Shown: positions 7,154 through 14,572 of the stretch, piece by piece
Position numbering within the stretch: position 1 is the stretch's first letter
Layout of the letters: each line of letters begins with the position of its first letter
Assembly (NCBI GenBank): GCA_945947045.1
Contig: CAMEXG010000032.1
Coordinates: forward strand, 1-14,643
DNA from: an uncultured Spirochaetales bacterium
GTDB lineage: Bacteria; Spirochaetota; Spirochaetia; Sphaerochaetales; Sphaerochaetaceae
DNA length: 14,643 nt
Direction: 5' to 3'
Notes under the pieces: generated by a model
Database searches by the model: none
What the model was told of the DNA's origin: nothing
Seen by the model: the letters and a program-made list of their open reading frames with translations, nothing else
Position numbers and translations under genes: made by a program

Positions 7154-8083
7154 TTGAACTGGCTTAAATATGCTTTGAAAAGGTTATTGATGCTGATACC
7201 TGTGATCATAGCCGTTACATTTGTCCTTTTCGTTATTCTTTCATTTGCTCCAGGTGATGTAGTAAAGACCATTTTGGGTGATGAAGCTACAGAAGAGCAA
7301 ATAGCTGAACTTAAACATGAACTTAATTTGGATCAGCCTTTGCTGATACGTTATGCAAGATATATGATGGACGCTTGCCGTCTTGATTTTGGTAATTCAT
7401 GGACTAGTGGATATGAGATTCTTCCTGAATTCTCAAGAAGACTGCCATATACACTACTTGTTACTACACTCTCTGTATTGTTTGCAGTAGGTGTAGGAAT
7501 CCCTTTGGGAATTGCCTCTGCAATAAAAGAGCATAGTATATTGGACTATGGTTGTACTTTCTTGGTAATGCTTCTCGCTTCTATGCCAGCTTTCTGGCTA
7601 GGGACTTTGTGTCAGATACTATTCTGTCTTACATTACGATGGCTTCCTGTCTCTGGTGTAGGATCTTGGAGACACTTTATTCTTCCTTCAATAATCTTGG
7701 GGGCATCTACTCTTGCAACAATGATCAGAATGAGCCGCACAAGTATGCTTGATGTCATAAAGATGGATTATATCAGAACAGCAAGAGCAAAGGGTGCAGA
7801 TGAAAAGAAAGTTCTATACCATCATGCAATTAGAAACAGCTTGATCCCTGTTATTACACAGATTGGAATCAGTTTCGCCGGTGGTATCGGAGGTGCTATT
7901 GTAACAGAGAACATTTTTGCTATTCCTGGAATCGGAGTAATGCTTGTAAATGCTGTTAAGAGCAGAGATGTACCAGTAGTAATGGGAGTAATCATATTTG
8001 TTACTATCATAGTTGGTATCATAAATCTTATTGTCGACCTGATCTGTGCTGTGGTAGATCCACGTATTGATTTTGCATCATAA
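7154..8083 (+). CDS. ABC transporter permease, DppB/OppB type
   Basis: One of the two membrane subunits of the importer. The 309 residues are of normal family length, with about six membrane segments. The first (about 11-31) follows the basic start MNWLKYALKR, and a large periplasmic loop follows with the conserved FAPGD near 31-35. The EAA-like loop that docks on the ATPases is visible at about 206-232 (YIRTARAKGA...AIRNSLIPVI), followed by the GGAIVTENIFAIPGIG stretch typical of DppB. The start codon is TTG, which may reduce its output relative to the binding protein. The stop codon overlaps the AAGGA ribosome site of the next permease gene. Confidence 0.95.
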   Translation: MNWLKYALKRLLMLIPVIIAVTFVLFVILSFAPGDVVKTILGDEATEEQIAELKHELNLDQPLLIRYARYMMDACRLDFGNSWTSGYEILPEFSRRLPYTLLVTTLSVLFAVGVGIPLGIASAIKEHSILDYGCTFLVMLLASMPAFWLGTLCQILFCLTLRWLPVSGVGSWRHFILPSIILGASTLATMIRMSRTSMLDVIKMDYIRTARAKGADEKKVLYHHAIRNSLIPVITQIGISFAGGIGGAIVTENIFAIPGIGVMLVNAVKSRDVPVVMGVIIFVTIIVGIINLIVDLICAVVDPRIDFAS

Positions 8084-8092
8084 GGAAGTATT

Positions 8093-8971
8093 ATGCCAAA
8101 GAAAAAGAATAAAAAACCATTATCAGAATATAGTTCTTGGGAACTCATAGGTTACAGGTTTAAGAAGAATAAACTTGCAATGCTGGGAGTATTTATGCTT
8201 GCTGTAATTATATTGGTTACATTGCTTGCACCACTTTTTATCCCTTATGAGAAAGTCATTGAACAGAATGTAAGACAGAAACTTCAAGGACCAAGTCTTG
8301 AACATGTTTTCGGTACAGATGAACTTGGCCGTGATATGTTGGCCAGAGTCCTTTATGGTGGAAGAATATCTTTGCTATGCGGTATCGCCATTATAGCGAT
8401 TGCCTTTATATTCGGTGCTATTATTGGTGGAATAGCAGGGTTCATCGGTGGAAAAGTGGATACAGTATTAATGAGAATCGTAGATGCTTTAATGGCCGTT
8501 CCTCCTGCACTTCTTGCCATGGCAATCATCACAGCACTTGGAAATGGTGTATTTAATCTTGTCATCGCCCTTGCCATTGCTCAGATTCCTCGTTTTGCAA
8601 GAACTGTCCGTTCTTCTGTTTTGACATTGAGAAATATGGAATATGTAGAGGCTGCAAAGTGCTATGGATCTTCTTCCATGAGGATAATCGTTAAGCATAT
8701 ACTTCCAAATGGTATTGGACCAATAGTAGTAGCTGCAACTCTTACTCTTGGTGCAGTTATCTTAAGTATTTCTTCAATGGGATACTTGGGTCTTGGTGTT
8801 GCTTCCCCGACACCTGAATGGGGAACTATCATTAGTGAAAACAAGATAAATATCAGATATTACCCATATCTTGGTTTGATACCGGGTCTTTGCATTATGT
8901 TCAGTGTCATGGCTGTCAACTTTATAGGTGATGGACTAAGAGATGCCTTCGATCCGAAGAGTAAGAACTAA
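8093..8971 (+). CDS. ABC transporter permease, DppC/OppC type
   Basis: The second membrane subunit, 292 residues. It begins with a lysine-rich cytoplasmic tail (MPKKKNKK), then a first membrane segment at about 28-50. The DppC hallmark FGTDELGRD follows at 73-81, then LYGGRISL and the EAA loop at about 184-206 (YVEAAKCYGS...IVKHILPN). The late conserved block SSMGYLGLGV...PEWG is present. It pairs with the preceding DppB-type protein to form the channel. Its ribosome site AAGGA (8082-8086) sits on the stop codon of the previous gene, so translation is probably coupled. Confidence 0.96.
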   Translation: MPKKKNKKPLSEYSSWELIGYRFKKNKLAMLGVFMLAVIILVTLLAPLFIPYEKVIEQNVRQKLQGPSLEHVFGTDELGRDMLARVLYGGRISLLCGIAIIAIAFIFGAIIGGIAGFIGGKVDTVLMRIVDALMAVPPALLAMAIITALGNGVFNLVIALAIAQIPRFARTVRSSVLTLRNMEYVEAAKCYGSSSMRIIVKHILPNGIGPIVVAATLTLGAVILSISSMGYLGLGVASPTPEWGTIISENKINIRYYPYLGLIPGLCIMFSVMAVNFIGDGLRDAFDPKSKN

Positions 8972-8985
8972 TAAAGGATATTGAA

Positions 8986-9963
8986 ATGAACGATGATCTA
9001 CTTCAGATTGAAAAACTAAATGTTGAATATATCACCGATGATGCAATTGTTTATGCTCTGAATGACTTTTCTCTGAATGTCAAAAGAGGAGAAAAAATAG
9101 GCTTGGTTGGTGAGACAGGAGCTGGAAAAACAACCCTAGCTCTTTCTATATTGCGCTTGTTGCCAAAGAAGATAGGTAAGATAACTTCTGGATCTATCAA
9201 GTATGAGAGTGAAGAGCTATTAGATAAGCCTGAAAGCTATATGCTTGGTCTTAGAGGAAGAAGAATCTCGATGATTTTCCAGGATCCAATGACCAGTTTG
9301 AACCCTGTCAAAACAGTTGGGGACCAGGTCCTTGAGGTGTTGAATCTTCACTTTCCTGACTTAAGTAAGGAAGAGAAAAATGCAAAAGTTGATGAAATCT
9401 TCAGACTAGTAGGTATTCCTGCAGAAAGAAAATTTGAATATCCTCATCAGTTTTCCGGTGGAATGAAGCAACGAATTGTCATTGCAATGGCTCTTATTGC
9501 TGAGCCTGAGCTCTTACTTGCAGATGAGCCTACTACAGCTCTTGATGTTACTATCCAGGCTCAGATATTAGAGTTAATGAAGGAGTTGAAAGAGAAATAT
9601 AACTCTGCTGTAATCCTCATTACTCATGATTTGGGAGTCGTTGCTGAATTCTGTGACTCTGTTGCTGTAGTATATGGTGGAAGAGTTGTGGAAATAGGAA
9701 AGGTTGAGGAGATTTTCGGCAATTCTCATAATCATCCTTATACAAAAGGTTTGATAAACTGTATTCCAGATTTAACATCTACTGCTCCTAGACTTCATCC
9801 TATTGCAGGGCGTATGGGAGATCCAAGAATTAAAGTCCAGGGATGTTGCTTTGCAGATCGTTGTCCTAATGCAACAGAAAAATGTAAGACTACACCACCT
9901 CCAATGGTTTATGAAGGAGAACATGGAATACTCTGCCACCTATATAGCAAGGAGGGAGCTTAA
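8986..9963 (+). CDS. ABC transporter ATP-binding protein, DppD/OppD type
   Basis: One of two cytoplasmic ATPases powering the importer; 325 residues. It has Walker A GETGAGKTT (42-50), the Q-loop glutamine Gln99 in FQDPMTSLNP, a canonical signature FSGGM (156-160), Walker B LLLADEP (176-182) and the switch histidine His214. The C-terminal oligopeptide-transporter extension carries Cys287/288, Cys293, Cys300 and Cys317 in a 'RCPNATEKC' context. In some members of this family such a cluster holds a [4Fe-4S] centre. AAAGGA lies seven bases before the ATG. The stop shares one base with the next start (TAATG). Confidence 0.97.
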   Translation: MNDDLLQIEKLNVEYITDDAIVYALNDFSLNVKRGEKIGLVGETGAGKTTLALSILRLLPKKIGKITSGSIKYESEELLDKPESYMLGLRGRRISMIFQDPMTSLNPVKTVGDQVLEVLNLHFPDLSKEEKNAKVDEIFRLVGIPAERKFEYPHQFSGGMKQRIVIAMALIAEPELLLADEPTTALDVTIQAQILELMKELKEKYNSAVILITHDLGVVAEFCDSVAVVYGGRVVEIGKVEEIFGNSHNHPYTKGLINCIPDLTSTAPRLHPIAGRMGDPRIKVQGCCFADRCPNATEKCKTTPPPMVYEGEHGILCHLYSKEGA

Positions 9964-10919
9964 TGAACGCACCGTTAATTGAAGCCGTAAACGTCAAAAA
10001 ATACTTTAAAACTCCCAGAGGTCTTTTACATGCAGTAGAGGATGTAAACTTTAAAATTTTTGAAGGAAAGACACTTGGTGTAGTAGGTGAATCTGGTTGT
10101 GGAAAATCGACACTGGGTAGAACTATTTTAAGATTGCATGAAGCCACAGCAGGCCAAGTCTTATACAATGGAGAGAATATTCTTGAGTATAAGAAGAAAG
10201 AAATGCACAAAGTTCAAAGAAACATGCAGATGGTTTTTCAGGATCCATATTCTTCTCTCGACCCACGAATGAGCGTAAGAGCCTTAATTATGGAGCCTTT
10301 GGATGTCGTTGGAACTGGAGAAAATCTTTCAAAATCAGGGAAGAGAGAAAAAGCAGACAGGATTATGGAGCTATGTGGTTTACCTGCCAATCATGCGAAC
10401 CTTTATCCCCATGAGCTTGATGGAGGCTTGAGGCAGAGAGTTGGACTTGCTAGAGCTATGATTCTTGAGCCTAAATTCTTGGTATGTGATGAGCCTGTTT
10501 CAGCTCTTGATGTATCAATTCAGGCCCAGATTCTTAATCTCCTTATGGATCTTCAGGATAGCAAGGGGCTTAGCTATATGTTTATTACCCATGATTTGGC
10601 TGTTGTAAAGCACATCAGTGACGAAATAATGGTAATGTACATGGGACAGGTCATTGAACTTGCTTCTTCTGAGGAACTCTTCAAAAGACCACTACATCCA
10701 TATACAAGGGCTCTTCTCAATGCTATTCCTACAATTGATTTGTCTAGAAGAAATAGAGAAAAGGTTACTCTAAAAGGCGAAGTGACAAGTCCTATTAATC
10801 CTGAACCTGGCTGCAGATTTGCCAAGAGATGCCCTTATGCAACTGAAAAGTGTAAGGAAAATCCAGTTTTAAAGGAAGTCGAACCAGGACATTTTGCATC
10901 TTGTACAATGGGTGCATAA
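9963..10919 (+). CDS. ABC transporter ATP-binding protein, DppF/OppF type
   Basis: The partner ATPase, 318 residues. It has Walker A GESGCGKST (42-50), Q-loop FQDPYSSLDP, Walker B LVCDEP (173-178) and switch His210. The signature reads LDGGL (152-156), so the usual serine of LSGGQ is Asp153. I recall 'DGG' signatures in other DppF-like proteins, so this is probably a subfamily trait and not damage. It would make one of the two composite ATP sites atypical, since the DppD-type partner keeps FSGGM. A four-cysteine C-terminal cluster is present (Cys284, Cys290, Cys297, Cys314). The start overlaps the dppD-type stop by one base. Confidence 0.96.
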   Translation: MNAPLIEAVNVKKYFKTPRGLLHAVEDVNFKIFEGKTLGVVGESGCGKSTLGRTILRLHEATAGQVLYNGENILEYKKKEMHKVQRNMQMVFQDPYSSLDPRMSVRALIMEPLDVVGTGENLSKSGKREKADRIMELCGLPANHANLYPHELDGGLRQRVGLARAMILEPKFLVCDEPVSALDVSIQAQILNLLMDLQDSKGLSYMFITHDLAVVKHISDEIMVMYMGQVIELASSEELFKRPLHPYTRALLNAIPTIDLSRRNREKVTLKGEVTSPINPEPGCRFAKRCPYATEKCKENPVLKEVEPGHFASCTMGA

Positions 10920-10920
10920 C

Positions 10921-10925
10921 GGAGG
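10921..10925 (+). promoter_or_regulatory. Ribosome binding site deciding the esterase start
   Basis: GGAGG immediately after the ATPase stop lies four bases before ATG 10930. It favours this start over the in-frame ATG at 10894, which would overlap the ATPase gene by 26 bases and add residues unlike the family. Confidence 0.85.
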
Positions 10926-10929
10926 AAAA

Positions 10930-11658
10930 ATGGCTCACTTACGTGTTGATTTTAGATCAGAAGTAATGGATATGAACACTTCTATGACCGTCATTCTTCC
11001 TGAACAAAAGAAACTTGACAACACAAAAGTCGTGTATCTTCTCCATGGATTGGCTGATAACTGTACAGGTTGGTCTCGTTATACAAGTGTAGAACGTTAT
11101 GCTAGGGAAAAAGATGTCGCTTTAGTGATACCTGAAGTCCAAAGAAGTTTTTATGCCGACATGCTCAATGGCTTAGATTACTTTTCTTTTATCAACGATG
11201 AATTACACAGAATATGCCAGAATTTCTTTGGTTTTGCAGATAAAAGAGAAAATAGATATGTCATGGGACTTTCCATGGGTGGATATGGGGCTCTGAAGTG
11301 TGCTCTTACATCCCCTGATGAATACAGTGGATGTGCAGCTTTTTCTTCTGTTGCAGATATTGAAAAGACAGTTTTTTCAAGTAATGATGGACGAAAAAAA
11401 GAATTTGAGGCTATTTTCGGTTCTTCTATTCCTAATTCAAGTAATCTATTTAAATTGATTGATAAAGCTGAAGACATACCGCCCGTGTTCCTTGCATGCG
11501 GCGAAGAGGATCCGAGAATAATACACAGCGAAGAGATGTATTTAGCTTTAAAAGAGAAGGGTGTCCCTGTCGAGTATAGTCATTGGACAGGAGAACACAA
11601 TTGGATATTCTGGGATGCTGCTGTAAAGAAGGCGTTTGACTATTTCTTTAAAGGATAA
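10930..11658 (+). CDS. Esterase D / EstA-like alpha/beta-hydrolase
   Basis: This 242-residue serine esterase has no signal peptide and is probably cytoplasmic. It has LLHG (37-40) forming part of the oxyanion hole, nucleophile Ser115 in GLSMGG, Asp194 in GEEDPRI and His223 in GEHNW. This is the pattern of the esterase-D group, which includes tributyrin esterase, S-formylglutathione hydrolase and feruloyl/acetyl esterases. The N-terminus 'RVDFRSEVMDMNTSMTVILP' (residues 5-24) resembles lactococcal EstA-type enzymes. It lies between the ATPases and the sugar kinase with spacings of 10 and 3 bases. It is unrelated in sequence to the hydrolase at 4782, so the operon has two different de-acylating enzymes. 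The natural substrate is not visible. Confidence 0.88.
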   Translation: MAHLRVDFRSEVMDMNTSMTVILPEQKKLDNTKVVYLLHGLADNCTGWSRYTSVERYAREKDVALVIPEVQRSFYADMLNGLDYFSFINDELHRICQNFFGFADKRENRYVMGLSMGGYGALKCALTSPDEYSGCAAFSSVADIEKTVFSSNDGRKKEFEAIFGSSIPNSSNLFKLIDKAEDIPPVFLACGEEDPRIIHSEEMYLALKEKGVPVEYSHWTGEHNWIFWDAAVKKAFDYFFKG

Positions 11659-11661
11659 AGT

Positions 11662-12564
11662 ATGGATTTTGTAGCTGGGATAGATGGTGGTGGAACAAAG
11701 ACTACTATTCTAATTGGAGACCTTGAAGGGAATGTTGTTGATAAAAAAGTGCTGGGAGCATTCAACATCAACAGCATAGGCTCAGATGGTTTTAAATCCT
11801 TGATAGATGAAGTAATCCAAATTCTTGCCAGTTATGGAAAGTGCCTATTCTTAACTATTGGTGCGGCAGGCGTCAGCAATATTGAAATGAGAAGCATTTG
11901 CGAAGAAAAGTTTTTCAATGCTGGGGTTCCTTTTGAACTGGTGGGCGATCATATCATTGCTTTAGAGGGGGCTCACAATGGAGGAGAGGGGCTTGCAGTA
12001 ATTGCAGGGACCGGTTCCATATGTTTCGGAAAAGGTAAGGATGGACTAATAGAAAGAACTGGAGGCTGGGGGCATATTATCGGAGACGAAGGTAGTGCCT
12101 ACTCCCTTGGTAGAGATGCAATAAAGTATGTTGCAAAAGATATTGACGGCTATGGACAACAAACTCTCCTAAAGAGTATGTTGGCTGAAAAGTTTGGATT
12201 GACAAAGAGAGAAGATATAATTAAGTTTGTCTACTCTGGAGACAAGGCTACTATTGCTTCTGTTGCACCTGTTGTCAGCTATGCATACTCTTTAAGTGAT
12301 TGTGTCGCTATATCAATAATAGAGGAAAATGCAACAGCCTTGGCTTTAGCCCTTTCTGGCGTTAAGAAAAAACTAGGTCTCGATAAAGCATACGTTTCAT
12401 TTTTCGGCGGTCTTATCGACAAAGATACTCCGTTTAGAAGTGTATTGTTGAATAAAATAAAAACTGTTGATGAAAGTATTGCTTATAGAGATTGTATCCA
12501 TGATGCATCAAAAGGAGCGTTGATGCTATCCGTTAAAAAAGTAAAAGGAGCTTTTAATGATTGA
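11662..12564 (+). CDS. BadF/BadG/NagK-family N-acetylhexosamine kinase, MurK-like
   Basis: This 300-residue protein has the ASKHA fold of the BadF/N-acetylglucosamine kinase family. It shows phosphate-1 IDGGGTKTT (7-15), probable catalytic Asp96 in VGDHIIALEGA, phosphate-2 AGTGSI (115-120), the sugar-binding block GGWGHIIGDEGS (134-145) and an adenosine-site FFGG (247-250). The family transfers phosphate from ATP to C6 of GlcNAc. Clostridium MurK and Tannerella MurK of this family also phosphorylate MurNAc and are encoded with murQ. Overlap with murQ by 8 bases (ATGATTGA) argues for MurNAc as substrate here; GlcNAc or glucosamine remain alternatives. AAGGA lies six bases before the ATG. Confidence 0.9.
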   Translation: MDFVAGIDGGGTKTTILIGDLEGNVVDKKVLGAFNINSIGSDGFKSLIDEVIQILASYGKCLFLTIGAAGVSNIEMRSICEEKFFNAGVPFELVGDHIIALEGAHNGGEGLAVIAGTGSICFGKGKDGLIERTGGWGHIIGDEGSAYSLGRDAIKYVAKDIDGYGQQTLLKSMLAEKFGLTKREDIIKFVYSGDKATIASVAPVVSYAYSLSDCVAISIIEENATALALALSGVKKKLGLDKAYVSFFGGLIDKDTPFRSVLLNKIKTVDESIAYRDCIHDASKGALMLSVKKVKGAFND

Positions 12565-13471
12565 TCTTTCTCATATGACTACTGAGACACGAAATAAAAA
12601 TACTATGGAATTGAGTAAAATGACATCTCTTGAGATCATCAGTGAGATGAATAGAGAAGATGAAAATGTTCCTAAGGCTATTCATAAAGTTTTGCCTGTC
12701 ATAGCAGAGGTTGTGGATTGGTGTGTTGAGGCCCTTTCAAAGGGTGGAAGGATTTTTTATATGGGGGCTGGAACGTCCGGTCGTCTCGGCGTGCTGGATG
12801 CAGCTGAATGTCCTCCTACTTTTGGAGTTTCTCCTGATATGGTGGTAGGCCTTATTGCTGGAGGAGAGAAAGCTTTCATCAAAGCAATCGAAGGTGCTGA
12901 AGATAGTGTCGAATTAGGAGAAAAGGATTTAAGATACCATAATCTGACATCCAATGATGTTGTTATTGGTATTGCTGCCAGTGGCAGAACACCTTATGTA
13001 ATAGGTGGACTTAGATATGCAAATTCTATAGGTTGTAATACTGCATCAATATCCTGTAACGTTGGATCAGAGATAGGAAAAATTGCAAAAAAGAAGATTG
13101 AGGTCGTTGTTGGTCCTGAAGTTTTGACAGGTTCTACCCGTCTAAAAGCAGGTACTGCTCAGAAGTTAATTCTCAATATGATAAGTACCGCTTCAATGGT
13201 CGGCATTGGAAAGTGTTATGAAAACTTAATGGTGGATGTTATGCAGACAAATGAGAAACTAGTTGTCAGAGCACAGAATATTCTTATGGAAGTGACTGAT
13301 GTGGATCGAGAGACGGCTAAGAGAGTTTTGAATGAGGCGGATGGCCATGTTAAGACAGCAATAGTAATGGTTTTGACTGGCAGCAACAAAGATGAGGCTA
13401 ATTCATTGTTGAATAGGGCAAAAGGGCATATATCGAAGGCCCTGAATATAAACAAACAGCATGAAGAATAA
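12557..13471 (+). CDS. murQ: N-acetylmuramic acid 6-phosphate etherase MurQ
   Basis: MurQ cleaves the lactyl ether of MurNAc-6-phosphate, giving GlcNAc-6-phosphate and D-lactate, in the cytoplasm. The 304 residues match E. coli MurQ along their whole length. They include MGAGTSGRLG and the DAAECPPT block with catalytic Glu84 (E. coli Glu83), EGAED with Glu115 (E. coli Glu114), GIAASGRTPYV, the TGSTRLKAGTAQK loop and NLMVDV. No key residue is missing. AAAGGAG lies six bases before the ATG. The gene overlaps the kinase by 8 bases and the EIIC-like gene by 11, so the three are probably made together. This gene is the firmest evidence for the pathway of the operon. Confidence 0.98.
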   Translation: MIDLSHMTTETRNKNTMELSKMTSLEIISEMNREDENVPKAIHKVLPVIAEVVDWCVEALSKGGRIFYMGAGTSGRLGVLDAAECPPTFGVSPDMVVGLIAGGEKAFIKAIEGAEDSVELGEKDLRYHNLTSNDVVIGIAASGRTPYVIGGLRYANSIGCNTASISCNVGSEIGKIAKKKIEVVVGPEVLTGSTRLKAGTAQKLILNMISTASMVGIGKCYENLMVDVMQTNEKLVVRAQNILMEVTDVDRETAKRVLNEADGHVKTAIVMVLTGSNKDEANSLLNRAKGHISKALNINKQHEE

Positions 13472-14558
13472 AACAAAGGCTGTATTTAACGCGTTGGCAG
13501 ATGTTTTTAATCCAACTATTCCTGCATTTATAGTTGCCGGACTCTCATTGGGTATAGCAAACTTGCTGGTTCAGTTTTTCCCCCGGGTTGAAGACATTAA
13601 AGTCATAGGAGTTATTTACCATCTACTAGTGATGGTGAATAACTCCTTTACTCCTTTTCTTACTTGTTGGATTGGATATCTTGCAACAAAAAGATTTGGG
13701 GGTACACCAATATTAGGGGGAATGCTTGGTATGATGACTAATCTGGCTGTAATAGACCAGATTTCATCAATTTTGAATATATCTACAATACTTTACCAAG
13801 GAACAGGTGGAGTGATAGCCGCCTTTATAGGTGCATTTATTCTTTCAAAGGTAGAAATCTTTTTTGGAAAACATATGCCGTCCAGTTTAGACATGGTTTT
13901 GACCCCTTTGATATCTATGGCCATTACAGTGTTGCCTTATATTCTGGTTGTCATGCCTTTTGCCGGTGCGATATCTTCTGTTCTTTGTTTAGTCATGGAC
14001 AAGGTAAGTTTTACTGACTCTTTGGTCATGAACATAATAGTGGGTTTTATTGCGGCGGCAATCTTTCTTCCAATTAATGTTGCAGGGTTACAACATGGAA
14101 TAATAGCTCTATATCCCATTCAATTAGAGAAGTATGGGTTTATTACATTATATCCTGTCTTCGCTATGGCAGGTGCAGGACAAGTTGGAGCAGGAATGGC
14201 AATATGGTTCTTGTCTAGGAAAGCAAAGAATAAGAAGCTGTCAAATATTGCTTTTTCTGCCTCTATACCTGGGACGATGGGGGTTGCGGGGCCATTAATC
14301 TATACTGTTACACTTCCTCATCCCAAAGCCTTTATAACATCGTGTCTGGGTGCAGGTATAGGAGGAGCTTTTATAAAGTGTTTTAATATCGTATCTACAG
14401 GCTGGGGACCATCAGGGTTACTTGCACTTTTTATGATGGATGGGCCCAATGGGCCAATAAACTCAATGATCGTATATCTTTTAGGTCTGGTAATCAGTGC
14501 GATATCTGGGTTCCTGTTGTCTTTGGTGATAATAAAACCAGCTGACTTAGCCGAATGA
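13461..14558 (+). CDS. Stand-alone PTS EIIC-like membrane protein (glucose superfamily), motif-degenerate
   Basis: This 365-residue, very hydrophobic protein has about ten membrane segments. Its sequence follows the EIIC domain of the glucose/beta-glucoside/MurP superfamily: FNPTIPAFIVAGL near the start, TKRFGGTPILGGMLG in the middle, and GVAGPLIYTVTLP (274-286) where relatives have GITEPAIYGVNLP. It has no EIIB domain, no EIIB cysteine motif and no EIIA histidine domain, and none is encoded nearby. The motif glutamate is Gly277. The segment usually reading GLH is GLQHG (209-213), with glutamine in place of the conserved histidine. This suggests a facilitator or exchanger and not a phosphorylating transporter. 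No ribosome site is seen before the ATG; the 11-base overlap with murQ suggests coupled translation. Confidence 0.85.
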   Translation: MKNKTKAVFNALADVFNPTIPAFIVAGLSLGIANLLVQFFPRVEDIKVIGVIYHLLVMVNNSFTPFLTCWIGYLATKRFGGTPILGGMLGMMTNLAVIDQISSILNISTILYQGTGGVIAAFIGAFILSKVEIFFGKHMPSSLDMVLTPLISMAITVLPYILVVMPFAGAISSVLCLVMDKVSFTDSLVMNIIVGFIAAAIFLPINVAGLQHGIIALYPIQLEKYGFITLYPVFAMAGAGQVGAGMAIWFLSRKAKNKKLSNIAFSASIPGTMGVAGPLIYTVTLPHPKAFITSCLGAGIGGAFIKCFNIVSTGWGPSGLLALFMMDGPNGPINSMIVYLLGLVISAISGFLLSLVIIKPADLAE

Positions 14559-14572
14559 TTTAGAGTGTGATA

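Noticed and set aside
10894..10929. ATG 10894 as start of the second esterase
   Set aside because: It overlaps the ATPase gene out of frame, while GGAGG sits just before ATG 10930.
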